A stretch of 64,000 nucleotides of DNA, taken from NCBI RefSeq assembly GCF_004770895.1, contig NZ_RQHS01000018.1, forward strand, positions 1-64,000, given 5' to 3'. Source of the stretch: Leptospira dzoumogneensis (lineage in GTDB: Bacteria; Spirochaetota; Leptospiria; Leptospirales; Leptospiraceae). The position numbers and the translations under genes are program-made. The notes under the pieces were generated by a model. That model was given only the letters and a program-made list of their open reading frames with translations. It had not been told where the DNA came from and did no database searches. Positions within the stretch are counted from its first letter, which is position 1. Each line of letters opens with the position of its first letter. Below are positions 8,366 through 16,594 of this stretch, piece after piece.

Positions 8366-9171
8366 TACAATTTCAAACCCTGATCCCATAAGATTAGGGA
8401 AGCTACGATCAGCGCAAAATAGCCAAAACCGCTTTTCAAAGATCTTTCACTCATTTTGTGTGAAAGTTTCTGCCCTAAAAACATTCCAGCAATTCCAAAT
8501 CCGCAAATGGTTAGAAGTAACGGACAATTTTCAGTTTGCACTGATCTAAAACTGATCCCGAAACCGAAAAGAGAATTTGCTGAAATAATAATAAGTGATG
8601 TTCCTACCGCCTTTCTGATCGGAAAATTAAGTAAAATTATAAGGGCAGGAATGATGAGAAATCCTCCTCCTGCTCCTAGGAAACCGGTGATCATTCCGAC
8701 CATCAATCCTTTGGTACAAATCAATAGTAAGTTCGCAGATCGTGTATTCGGTTCGGTTGTTTCTATAGTAAGAGAGTTACTCGAGTGGATCATTGCCCAA
8801 GAACTATATAGCATAATGATCGAAAATAGGATCATTATAAATAGAGGTTTTGTTAATATGATCCCAAAATTAGAAATTAATATATTTGGAATGGAAGGAA
8901 GAAGTAAGTTTCTCGCAATATAAATCCCTAAAAAACTCGGTACTGCGAAATACATTCCTATTCTTATATTTGTATTTCCCTTTTTGACTTGGATGATTGC
9001 TCCGGTTAAAGCCGATATACCTACTATAAAGAGTGAGTTTGTAGTGGCGAAAATCGCATCTTGTCCGAAAAAATAGAAAAGTATGGGAACTGTGAGGATA
9101 GAGCCTCCTGCGCCGATCATTCCGAGCATAGTTCCCATGATAAAGGATGATATATATCCTAAGATTAGCAT
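8365..9171 (-). CDS. TauE/SafE family anion permease
   Basis: A 268-residue inner-membrane protein with about eight hydrophobic helices. The family signature repeats are visible: GTMLGMIGAGGSILTVPIL near the N-terminus and GMITGFLGAGGGFLIIPAL in the second half. Members export sulfite, sulfoacetate or other sulfur-containing anions. It is the last gene of a four-gene sulfur operon, 4 bp after the preceding YeeE/YedE half. In that context it probably exports sulfite or thiosulfate formed by persulfide oxidation. Substrate inferred. Confidence 0.88.
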   Translation of the reverse strand: MLILGYISSFIMGTMLGMIGAGGSILTVPILFYFFGQDAIFATTNSLFIVGISALTGAIIQVKKGNTNIRIGMYFAVPSFLGIYIARNLLLPSIPNILISNFGIILTKPLFIMILFSIIMLYSSWAMIHSSNSLTIETTEPNTRSANLLLICTKGLMVGMITGFLGAGGGFLIIPALIILLNFPIRKAVGTSLIIISANSLFGFGISFRSVQTENCPLLLTICGFGIAGMFLGQKLSHKMSERSLKSGFGYFALIVASLILWDQGLKL

Positions 9172-9175
9172 TCGA

Positions 9176-9613
9176 TTATTCTAATTTACTTTTCAAATTC
9201 GTTTTCCGATCCAAGAACGAAAATAATAACATTCCTGAAATGATACTTATAAAAACGATAAGCGGTCTTGTTTCAAAACTTGCAAGAGTGGTGACTGAAA
9301 CGGTAGGACAATAGCCTCCCAGTCCCCAGCCAATCCCAAAAATCAAACTTCCGATGATCAATGCGGGAGTGATCTCTTGTCTAGTTGGAATAAACCAATC
9401 CTTAGAGAACATTGGGGTTTTTCTTTTTCGTATCAATTTATAGGTGATAAAATGAACTCCAACTGCCCCGGCCATTGTAAAAAGAAGAGTAGGGTTCCAT
9501 TTTCCGAATATATCTAAAAATCCTATTATGTTTGCAGGTTGTAAAATTCCCGACAGGCCTAGGCCGATCGCGAATAATAAACCTACGATCAAGGCTCCGA
9601 TATTATACTTCAT
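9176..9613 (-). CDS. YeeE/YedE family transporter, second half (DUF6691-type)
   Basis: A 145-residue membrane protein with four hydrophobic helices. The signature GIGWGLGGYCPTVSV corresponds to the conserved cysteine motif of YeeE/YedE sulfur carriers; here Thr follows Pro where Gly is more usual. It overlaps the preceding half by 4 bp, so the two are translationally coupled and probably form a two-subunit channel like PmpA/PmpB of sulfide-detoxification operons. The likely substrate is thiosulfate or another small sulfur species. Confidence 0.82.
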   Translation of the reverse strand: MKYNIGALIVGLLFAIGLGLSGILQPANIIGFLDIFGKWNPTLLFTMAGAVGVHFITYKLIRKRKTPMFSKDWFIPTRQEITPALIIGSLIFGIGWGLGGYCPTVSVTTLASFETRPLIVFISIISGMLLFSFLDRKTNLKSKLE

Positions 9614-10035
9614 ATATATAGCCCTGTTTTTCTGAGTAATACTACTGCTGCCATTCCAGCGGCCATGAATACGATTGTTGCAACTATAGATCTTGGAGAT
9701 ACTCTACTTACTCCACAAACTCCATGCCCACTTGTGCAGCCTCCTCCTAACATTGCGCCGAATCCGACTAGTATCCCTGCAATTGCTCCTATCCATGAGT
9801 TTGTTTGTAGTTCCGCCGCCAAAAGTTCCGGTGCTGTGACTTTTAAAGAAAGACCACCTATAAGTAGTCCTGCTATAAAATACCATCTCCAAGCTAGATC
9901 TCCTTTGGTAGGAACGAGAACTCCATATACAATACTGCTGACTCCTGTGACTCTTCCGTTCCATAAAAGCATTAAGGAAACGGCGATACCGATCACCACT
10001 CCGCCTGCGTAACCCATTGCCCATTCTATTCCCAT
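9610..10035 (-). CDS. YeeE/YedE family transporter, first half
   Basis: A 141-residue membrane protein with a central signature GAMLGGGCTSGHGVCG, the cysteine-bearing motif of YeeE/YedE (TsuA-like) thiosulfate carriers. It lies 27 bp after the persulfide dioxygenase gene and overlaps the second half by 4 bp. The family splits into fused and two-gene forms; this is the two-gene form, as in bigR-blh-pmpAB loci. Role inferred: movement of a reduced sulfur compound across the inner membrane. Confidence 0.85.
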   Translation of the reverse strand: MGIEWAMGYAGGVVIGIAVSLMLLWNGRVTGVSSIVYGVLVPTKGDLAWRWYFIAGLLIGGLSLKVTAPELLAAELQTNSWIGAIAGILVGFGAMLGGGCTSGHGVCGVSRVSPRSIVATIVFMAAGMAAVVLLRKTGLYI

Positions 10036-10062
10036 TTTTTCTTCTCCTTAGGTGGTAACTTT

Positions 10063-10770
10063 TTATTCCAATTCAGTATTTTTGCCGCATCTAGTATTTG
10101 CGGGTAATGCTAAGTGCATTTTTGTAGGAGTTGCGAATTGTAATTCTTCCATGATCTTTTTGAATTCTTCCTTTGAACGATTTACTCCTATTCTTGGATT
10201 AAATTTTTTTTCTAATCCGATCGTTGTGCTAGTTAAACCGTGATAATCATGTGCCGGATAAACTTTAGTTTCGTCCGGAAGGTAGAACAACTTTTGAGTG
10301 ATGCTGTCATACAACTTAGAAGCGGAGCCTTCTTGGAAATCCGTTCTGCCCGTTCCTCGGATCAAAAGTGAATCTCCTGTAAATACCATTCCCTCGAATA
10401 GAAAGCTCATACATGCGCTAGTATGTCCCGGAGTGGTGATCGCTTTTATATTTTTGTTCCCAAGCGGTAGAATGCGCCCGTCTTCTAATAGAATATCCAC
10501 ACAATCGATTTCTGTAAGTGCACTTGCGGCCGTTTGGGCCATAGTGTTTTTTCGGATCTCGGATGCTCCAGTGATATGATCTGCGTGGATATGAGTTTCT
10601 AAAATATACATTAAATAAAGACCTAATTCTCGGATCAGTTTTAGATCTCTATCCACGGTTTCCCGAACTGGATCTATAATTGCCGCTTCCTTGGTTTCCA
10701 TATCGGCGATCAAGTAAGTGTAAGTAGAAGATTGGGATTCGAATAACTGGTAAAAAAGAATATCTTTCAT
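10063..10770 (-). CDS. MBL-fold persulfide dioxygenase-like protein (ETHE1/Blh type)
   Basis: A 235-residue soluble metallo-beta-lactamase-fold protein. The metal motifs are ETHIHADHITG, TPGHTSACMSF, the Asp of GDSLLIRGTGRTDF and YPAHDYHG, matching the ETHE1-like subgroup that oxidises glutathione persulfide to sulfite. It is first in the operon with the two YeeE/YedE halves and TauE/SafE, the gene set known from BigR-regulated sulfide detoxification. No BigR-type ArsR regulator is adjacent; instead an inverted 15-bp repeat lies 64 bp upstream. A rhodanese domain, present in some homologues, is absent. Confidence 0.88.
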   Translation of the reverse strand: MKDILFYQLFESQSSTYTYLIADMETKEAAIIDPVRETVDRDLKLIRELGLYLMYILETHIHADHITGASEIRKNTMAQTAASALTEIDCVDILLEDGRILPLGNKNIKAITTPGHTSACMSFLFEGMVFTGDSLLIRGTGRTDFQEGSASKLYDSITQKLFYLPDETKVYPAHDYHGLTSTTIGLEKKFNPRIGVNRSKEEFKKIMEELQFATPTKMHLALPANTRCGKNTELE

Positions 10771-10833
10771 TTTTATATTTTACCCTTTGTAACGTGCATA
10801 TACATCAATATAGTACATTTCCATTTTTGGTTC

Positions 10834-10909
10834 TTGTATAATCCTGCATACGATTGGAAAAAATTTTCAGAGGTAATCGGATTTTTAGGGATTTTGCAGG
10901 ATTATACAA
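10834..10909. promoter_or_regulatory. Inverted pair of a 15-bp element between divergent genes
   Basis: TTGTATAATCCTGCA at 10834-10848 is repeated as its exact reverse complement at 10895-10909, with centres 61 bp apart, about six helical turns. Each copy contains TATAAT and points outward through the other copy: the left one toward the cyclase, the right one toward the sulfur operon. A third copy with one mismatch sits at the AraC gene (12972). They may be operators for that regulator, divergent -10 elements, or both. Confidence 0.6.
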
Positions 10910-10957
10910 ACATCGGAACTTTTTCCATCAGTCGATTAAGTGAATGAGAGTTGAGAT

Positions 10958-12112
10958 ATGAGAACAAAAGAACGAGACAAACTTCACAAAGATGGGCTTA
11001 TCAATTTTTCGATGGCGTTTACTGCAGCTGGATTTTTATGGAGCCTTTTATATTTTATATTAGGTTTTCCCCAATCGGCACTGATCCCCGGAGGTTATGC
11101 TGTTTTAAGTTTATTAAGCCTGTTTTTTGTTTTTCTTTCAGGTAAGTATTTGGCTTTTAGATTTCTGCAATTTCTTTTTATCCTAATACTTCCTGTACTT
11201 TTGCAATTAAGCTTAGGAGGTTTTGAAAATTCAGGAGCGGTGATTATTTGGGCCGTACTTTGTCCGCTTGGAGCGCTTTCTTTCGCTCCTATCCGTCAAG
11301 GTTTGGTCTGGTTCGGATTATTTCTGATCGTTTTGGTTTTAACGGGACTCGCAGAATTTTATCTACATCTACCTGTACCGAAGGTGGAGCGAAATATGCA
11401 AATATTGTTCTTTGTGATCAATATTATAGGAGCAGGAACACTTACTTTTTTCAGCTTATATTATTTTATTTCCAAGAACAAACAAGAGCATGATAGAGCT
11501 GAAAATTTACTCCTGAATATTCTTCCGGAACCTATAGCGGAAAGATTAAAACGAAATCCGTCTACCATTGCAGATGGATACAAAATGGTCTCTATTCTAT
11601 TTGCGGATATTGAGAATTTCACGGTGATCTCCCAAAAGGTATCTCCCGAAACTTTGGTACATTTTCTGAATGATGTGTTTTCCCATTTTGATCTTCTGGC
11701 TGAAAAATACGGAATGGAAAAGATCAAAACGATCGGAGATGCATATATGGCAGTTTCAGGTATCCCGATTTGGAATCGTGATCACGCTGAAAATGCAATG
11801 AAAATGGCTATAGAAATGCAAAAGTTTGTTAAGACTTTACAGGATCCTTCCGGAAAACCTCTGAGGATGAGGATTGGTATCCATTCCGGACCTGCCGTTG
11901 CAGGTGTGATCGGTAAGAAAAAATTCGCATACGATCTTTGGGGTGATGCAGTGAATACTGCTAGTAGATTAGAATCTCATGGTGTGCCGGGCAGGATCCA
12001 GATCTCTGAAACAACTTACGATCTACTTGAAGATACTTCTCAGATAGAAATTCGAAGATTAATAGATGTGAAAGGTAAGGGAGAAATGAGGACCTATCTT
12101 AGTTACGAATAG
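10958..12112 (+). CDS. Membrane-bound class III adenylate/guanylate cyclase
   Basis: This 384-residue protein has about five or six hydrophobic helices in residues 20-175, a short linker (LLLNILPEPIAERL) typical of this family, and a catalytic domain to the C-terminus. Metal-binding Asp lies in SILFADIENFT; KTIGDAYMAVSG carries the Lys expected for adenine recognition; DLWGDAVNTASRLES holds the Asp and the Asn/Arg transition-state pair. All catalytic residues seem present, so it should make cAMP. It is divergent from the sulfur operon and shares an inverted regulatory element with it. Confidence 0.9.
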   Translation: MRTKERDKLHKDGLINFSMAFTAAGFLWSLLYFILGFPQSALIPGGYAVLSLLSLFFVFLSGKYLAFRFLQFLFILILPVLLQLSLGGFENSGAVIIWAVLCPLGALSFAPIRQGLVWFGLFLIVLVLTGLAEFYLHLPVPKVERNMQILFFVINIIGAGTLTFFSLYYFISKNKQEHDRAENLLLNILPEPIAERLKRNPSTIADGYKMVSILFADIENFTVISQKVSPETLVHFLNDVFSHFDLLAEKYGMEKIKTIGDAYMAVSGIPIWNRDHAENAMKMAIEMQKFVKTLQDPSGKPLRMRIGIHSGPAVAGVIGKKKFAYDLWGDAVNTASRLESHGVPGRIQISETTYDLLEDTSQIEIRRLIDVKGKGEMRTYLSYE

Positions 12113-12120
12113 AAGAATAG

Positions 12121-12138
12121 CCTAATATTTTTATTAGG
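12121..12138. terminator. Terminator-like hairpin between convergent genes
   Basis: A 7-bp stem CCTAATA/TATTAGG with a TTTT loop lies 8 bp after the cyclase stop and ahead of the convergent AraC gene. It is AT-rich and weak, but well placed. Confidence 0.35.
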
Positions 12139-12148
12139 TATAGAATTG

Positions 12149-12967
12149 TTAAGCTTCTGCGTAACTTGCTGGTACTTCTATAAATGATTTTAGATGTCTT
12201 GTGCTTCTGAATATTTCCGAAGGAGGCAATCCGAATGTGGCTCTAAAGGTCCGAGTAAAATGAGCAGAGTCGAAAAATCCTGCACGATGTGCAGAATCCG
12301 TATGGCTCATTCCGTGCAGAAGTGAATATACCGTTAACTTAAGTCTGAACCAAGTGCGAAAAGAATGAAATGGGATGCCGATCTCCTTCTTAAACTGATG
12401 CTCTAAATTGGAAACGGACATACCTGCAAATTCCGCCAGATCTTTTGCTGAATGATCTTCATGAGGCATCGTGGTGATCAATTCCACTATTTTTTGGATA
12501 CGTGGATCTATCATTCTAATATTACTCTCTACGATCGGCGGGATCTGATTCAATAATTCGAATATTGTCGCCTCCGAGTCTGGATCGGTAGACAGGACTT
12601 GGTTGATCTTGGAGAATAATTGTTCTTCTTCTCTTAAAGAAATAAAAATACCATATGTTTCACTTTCTAAATTGGATGCTCTTAAGGATTCATAATTGGG
12701 ACTGCTTAAATCCATAAAGAGCAATACGCAATACTTTCCTGAAAATCGAATGGAATGATCCACCATAGGCGGGATGAGTGCGGAACGAAAACTGATCCAA
12801 TCGGAATCATTTAAAGAAACTTGGAATTCTCCATCTAAACTAATACAAACTGTTGCAGCGGCTCTTCGACGCAGGGTTAGGTCGGGAAGATGTCCTGCAA
12901 ACAGGCAGCGACTTCCCCAAATACAAATCCTTTCCTGTCGATCGAGTGGCTGAGAATTAATTTCCAT
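12149..12967 (-). CDS. AraC family transcriptional regulator
   Basis: From Met at 12967 the protein has about 272 residues: an N-terminal sensing half (EFQVSLNDSDWISFRSALIPP, cupin-like pattern) and a C-terminal double helix-turn-helix (AEFAGMSVSNLEHQFKKEIG, then AHRAGFFDSAHFTRTFRATF and GLPPSEI). In-frame starts further upstream (ATG 13000 and 12997, TTG 13006) would place a copy of the shared 15-bp element inside the coding region, so the shorter start is preferred but not proven. The same element occurs twice upstream of the sulfur operon and cyclase, suggesting this protein controls them and itself. Confidence 0.88.
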   Translation of the reverse strand: MEINSQPLDRQERICIWGSRCLFAGHLPDLTLRRRAAATVCISLDGEFQVSLNDSDWISFRSALIPPMVDHSIRFSGKYCVLLFMDLSSPNYESLRASNLESETYGIFISLREEEQLFSKINQVLSTDPDSEATIFELLNQIPPIVESNIRMIDPRIQKIVELITTMPHEDHSAKDLAEFAGMSVSNLEHQFKKEIGIPFHSFRTWFRLKLTVYSLLHGMSHTDSAHRAGFFDSAHFTRTFRATFGLPPSEIFRSTRHLKSFIEVPASYAEA

Positions 12968-12971
12968 AAGT

Positions 12972-12986
12972 TGCAGAATTATACAA
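12972..12986 (-). promoter_or_regulatory. Third copy of the 15-bp element at the AraC gene
   Basis: On the minus strand this reads TTGTATAATTCTGCA, one mismatch from the two copies at 10834-10909. It ends 4 bp before the preferred AraC start. This suggests autoregulation; if TATAAT served as a -10 box the transcript would be almost leaderless. Confidence 0.5.
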
Positions 12987-13099
12987 GGAGCTTTCATCAT
13001 CTGCAAATATAATCATCCTGTCACTGAGAATTTATTCTGCCTGATATCGGGTAGAAGGTCGGAAAGAACATACTACTTTATAATAGGATTTACACTTAC

Positions 13100-13945
13100 A
13101 TGATAAACCAGGCTTTAGGATCCAGAACGGAAAATCCGAACAAAATATTATGGGAGAAGGGTGATTTTACTGAGATAGCTTCTTTGATGCGCCAATCTGG
13201 AGAAGAGCTCGTAACTCATCTTGGAATAATGTCAGCGTTGAAAATTTTGGATTTAGGATCAGGAGATGGAACTACTGCGATCCCACTTGCGAGAACCGGA
13301 GCAGAAGTGCTTGGGATAGATATTGCTAAAAATTTAGTAGAAGCCGGCAACAGAAGAGCAAAAGAAGAAGGTCTTTCCAATTTAAAATTTAAAGAAGGAG
13401 ATGCATGTAATTTAGAAGGAGTCCCGGATCATTCTTTCGATCTAACTCTTTCCATATTTGGCGCTATGTTTGCTCCCAATCCGTTTGATGTTGCAAGTGA
13501 AATGGTCAGAGTTACAAAACCTGGCGGTCGTATTGTGATGGGGAATTGGATCCCAAACGATCCTAGTTCATTTGTTTCTCAGTTATTAAAGATAAGTGCT
13601 TCCTTCTCACCTCCACCCCCGGAAGGTTTTGTAAGTCCTATGACTTGGGGAATGAAAGCATATATTATGGATTATTTCGCTAAGGCAGGAGTAAAAGCGG
13701 AGAAAATTTCCTTATTGAAAGACACATATAATTTTATTTCTCCGAATAAAACTCCTGAAGATTTGATAGAGCTGCTCGGAAAATTTTACGGTCCAACAAT
13801 GAATGCTTTCGAAGCGGCCTCAAAGAATGGAAAACTAGAGGAACTAAGTGCACAACTGATAGAACTCGCAAATTCGCAGAATCGAAGTGCAAATATTGGG
13901 ATTTCGATTCCTGCTACTTTTTTAAGAGTGATTGTGGACCTATAA
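13100..13945 (+). CDS. Class I SAM-dependent methyltransferase
   Basis: A 281-residue soluble protein. The SAM-binding motif I is ILDLGSGDGTTAIPLA, followed by the acidic residue of EVLGIDIAKN and a motif II/III region (DHSFDLTLSIFGAMFAPNP, TKPGGRIVMGNW). This matches UbiE/Methyltransf_11-type enzymes. AGGA lies 10 bases before the ATG and supports the start. It is divergent from the AraC gene with about 90 bp between them, but nothing indicates a shared pathway. The substrate is unknown. Confidence 0.85.
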   Translation: MINQALGSRTENPNKILWEKGDFTEIASLMRQSGEELVTHLGIMSALKILDLGSGDGTTAIPLARTGAEVLGIDIAKNLVEAGNRRAKEEGLSNLKFKEGDACNLEGVPDHSFDLTLSIFGAMFAPNPFDVASEMVRVTKPGGRIVMGNWIPNDPSSFVSQLLKISASFSPPPPEGFVSPMTWGMKAYIMDYFAKAGVKAEKISLLKDTYNFISPNKTPEDLIELLGKFYGPTMNAFEAASKNGKLEELSAQLIELANSQNRSANIGISIPATFLRVIVDL

Positions 13946-13954
13946 CCAGAAAAC

Positions 13955-14023
13955 CTATATCGGTTCTTCTATCTTTCTCTTTTATAAAAGATGTATTTCG
14001 CAAATTCTGCGGAACCGATATAG
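13955..14023. repeat. 12-bp inverted repeat across the mgtA 3' end
   Basis: CTATATCGGTTC (13955-13966) is matched by GAACCGATATAG (14012-14023) with 45 bases between. The right arm lies within the last codons of the ATPase gene. It could fold as a long stem at the mRNA 3' end, or be chance. Confidence 0.3.
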
Positions 14024-16497
14024 AATACTACTATTCCAAGTAAGTAGCCATAGAACAATAATGGCAAACGGCCGAAGCCGAATGTTTCCGCTAATGGAAG
14101 ATAGGGGATTGAAAATACGAAACCGATACAGAGTAAGGTAGCACTTAAGAGTAATTTTCCAGGTTTGCTTCTGTAAAATACGTTTTTAGTTCGGATCACT
14201 AATACGATCAGACTTGCGGAAACCACTGATTCTATAAACCATCCGGTTTGGAATTGGGTTTCGTTCGCCCCTAATCCGAATAGTAGTAAGCCGAATGTAG
14301 CGTAATCGAAAAGTGAACTTAAGAAACCGAACACCAGCATAAATCTTCCGATAAATTTGATATCCCATTTACGCGGACGGATGATCCAATCTTTATCCAC
14401 TTCGTCGGATGCGATTGTCATTTCGGGTAGATCGGTCAGCAAATTCGTCAATAAGATCTGTTTTGGCAATAGTGGGAGATAACTTAAGAATGCCGAGGCT
14501 CCCGCCACGCTGAACATATTTCCGAAGTTTGCGCTTGTTGCCATAAACACGTATTTCAAGGTATTAGCAAACGTTATACGTCCTTCTTTAACTCCATCCA
14601 ACAAAACTGCTAAATCTTTTTCTAATAATACGATATCCGCTGCTTCTTTAGCGACATCCACAGCAGAGTCCACGGATATTCCCACATCTGCGGAGTGGAG
14701 TGCGGAAGCGTCATTGATCCCGTCTCCAATATATCCTACCACATGGCCTGCTTTTTTGAGAGCTAATATGATCCTTTGTTTTTGATTCGGTTCTATCTCA
14801 GCAAATACATCCGTTTCTTCCGCCTTTACCCTTAACGCTTCTTCTCCGATACTTTGTAGTTCTTGGCCGGTAAGTACAGTTGCACTGGAAATTCCGACAG
14901 ACTTTGCGACCTGCTGCGCGATCCATCTATTATCTCCTGTGATCATTTTTAGACGAATACCCAAGTCTCCTAGGTTACGGACAGTGTCCTGGATTCCTAC
15001 TTTTGCGGAATCTGAAAAAGCTACGAATCCTATAAAGATCATTGAAGATTCGATCTCGTAATCGAGCGGATCATTCTCTCCAATCTCCTTAATGGAGATC
15101 CCGATCATACGATACCCTTGCTGGCTGAATGTTTCATACACTTGTTGGATGGACTCGATTGCTTCTGAAATGGGTTGGATACATCCTTCCGAATCCAAAT
15201 ACCGATCACAAATTTCTAATAATGGAGTGCATGCTCCCTTACAGATTGCAGTGCGTTTCCCATCTATTTTTACGACTACAGTGATCCTTTTTCTATGAAA
15301 ATCATAAGAGAGTTCCCCCGATTTGGAAATTGTATCAGGTGAGATCGGCCATGCCTTACTAATTGCTAGATCCATCGGGTTTTGGAAACCGCTCTGCAGG
15401 TTAGAGTTAATGGATGCAAATTTTAATACGTTTTGATTTTGATTTCCATTCGGATCAACACTTGTATGAACTTGGATGACTCCTTCCGTTAATGTTCCTG
15501 TTTTGTCAGAACATAATACGTCCATACTACCGAAGTTTTCGATTGAGTTCAGACGTTTTACGATCACCTTTTTTTGGCTCATTTGTTTGGCGCCCTTGGC
15601 CAAATTTATATTGATGATTGCGGGTAATAATTGAGGTGTGAGTCCAACAGCAATCGCTAATGCAAATAAAAAGGAATCTAAGATCGGTTTTTCTAATAAT
15701 ATATTGATACCTAAGATTACCAATACTAAGCCTAAGGTGATTTCAAGAAGAAGGTTACCGAATTTGCGGATCCCTTTTTCGAAATCAGTTTCCGGCTTTC
15801 TTTCGTTCAATCGTTTATAGATCTCTCCGAATTGAGTATGTTTCCCTGTTGCATAGATGAGAGCTAAACCGGAACCGCTGACTACATGAGAACCCATGTA
15901 CAATAAATTCGATCGTTTTGATAATGCGGTTTCTTCGGGTAATAGGCCGGGGGTTTTTTCTACCGGAAATGTTTCTCCCGTGAAAGCAGCTTCATCCAAA
16001 AACAAACGATCTGAATCTATAAGATAAGCGTCTGCAGGTATTATATCTCCTACTCTTAATCGGATCAGGTCCCCTGGAACTAAGGATTGTGAATCCAGTT
16101 CGGCTTCTACATTATCCCGGATCGTAGATGCGTTTAATCGAACCATGGACAATAAGGAATGGAGTGAATCGCTTGCACTTTTTTCCTGCCAGTAACCCAG
16201 GATACTACTCAATAAAACGATACACTGGATGATGATCCCATCTGTAGGATCGCTTAGGAACCAGGACAATGCGGACGCAAAAAGTAAAATGATCGTGATC
16301 GGGTTTGCAAATTGCCTTAGGAATAATACGATCCCGCCAACCTTTTGGCTGGAACCGAAACTATTTTTCCCATAAGTCCCTAATCGTTTTTTGGCTTCGG
16401 ATTCGGTGAGACCATTTGGCCCGGAACCGATTTCAGAAAAAATTTTCTCAGAGGTATAAGTCCAGTAATTGGCGGGGGAGGTCTTCCGGGATTCCAT
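13969..16497 (-). CDS. mgtA: Magnesium-translocating P-type ATPase
   Basis: An 842-residue P-type ATPase of the P3B (MgtA/MgtB) type. It has an actuator TGET at about 173, the MgtA-like membrane motif VGLTPQLLP at about 284, phosphorylation site DKTGT at 331-335, nucleotide and hinge motifs KMITGDN and GDGINDASALHSADVGIS, and a C-terminal six-helix bundle. Members import Mg2+ with the gradient at the cost of ATP. The length is slightly below E. coli MgtA (898) because the N-terminus is short. Only 97 bp separate it from the upstream GH5 gene and I see no clear Mg2+ riboswitch there. Confidence 0.93.
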   Translation of the reverse strand: MESRKTSPANYWTYTSEKIFSEIGSGPNGLTESEAKKRLGTYGKNSFGSSQKVGGIVLFLRQFANPITIILLFASALSWFLSDPTDGIIIQCIVLLSSILGYWQEKSASDSLHSLLSMVRLNASTIRDNVEAELDSQSLVPGDLIRLRVGDIIPADAYLIDSDRLFLDEAAFTGETFPVEKTPGLLPEETALSKRSNLLYMGSHVVSGSGLALIYATGKHTQFGEIYKRLNERKPETDFEKGIRKFGNLLLEITLGLVLVILGINILLEKPILDSFLFALAIAVGLTPQLLPAIININLAKGAKQMSQKKVIVKRLNSIENFGSMDVLCSDKTGTLTEGVIQVHTSVDPNGNQNQNVLKFASINSNLQSGFQNPMDLAISKAWPISPDTISKSGELSYDFHRKRITVVVKIDGKRTAICKGACTPLLEICDRYLDSEGCIQPISEAIESIQQVYETFSQQGYRMIGISIKEIGENDPLDYEIESSMIFIGFVAFSDSAKVGIQDTVRNLGDLGIRLKMITGDNRWIAQQVAKSVGISSATVLTGQELQSIGEEALRVKAEETDVFAEIEPNQKQRIILALKKAGHVVGYIGDGINDASALHSADVGISVDSAVDVAKEAADIVLLEKDLAVLLDGVKEGRITFANTLKYVFMATSANFGNMFSVAGASAFLSYLPLLPKQILLTNLLTDLPEMTIASDEVDKDWIIRPRKWDIKFIGRFMLVFGFLSSLFDYATFGLLLFGLGANETQFQTGWFIESVVSASLIVLVIRTKNVFYRSKPGKLLLSATLLCIGFVFSIPYLPLAETFGFGRLPLLFYGYLLGIVVFYIGSAEFAKYIFYKRER

Positions 16498-16551
16498 TCT
16501 CTTAGGTTGAGATCCCTGGATTCTTAGAAAAGTATTAATTCATTCGTGAAA

Positions 16552-16583
16552 TCTCCTCCGCCGTATCGATCTAGCGGAGGAGA
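16552..16583 (-). terminator. Terminator hairpin after the GH5 gene
   Basis: A perfect 10-bp GC-rich stem TCTCCTCCGC/GCGGAGGAGA with a 12-nt loop lies 11 bp after the GH5 stop and before the mgtA start. It may insulate mgtA from GH5 transcription. Confidence 0.55.
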
Positions 16584-16594
16584 GTTGATATTTA

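Noticed and set aside
8456..8923. 155-codon open frame on the plus strand inside the TauE/SafE gene
   Set aside because: It lies antisense to a clear permease gene, has no recognisable domain and poor codon character.
9704..10024. 106-codon minus-strand frame within the first YeeE/YedE half
   Set aside because: It is a shifted frame of the permease gene with Arg/Ser-rich, non-protein-like composition.
16498..16594. Mg2+-sensing riboswitch upstream of mgtA
   Set aside because: The spacer is only 97 bp, much of it taken by the GH5 terminator hairpin; I see no M-box-like architecture.
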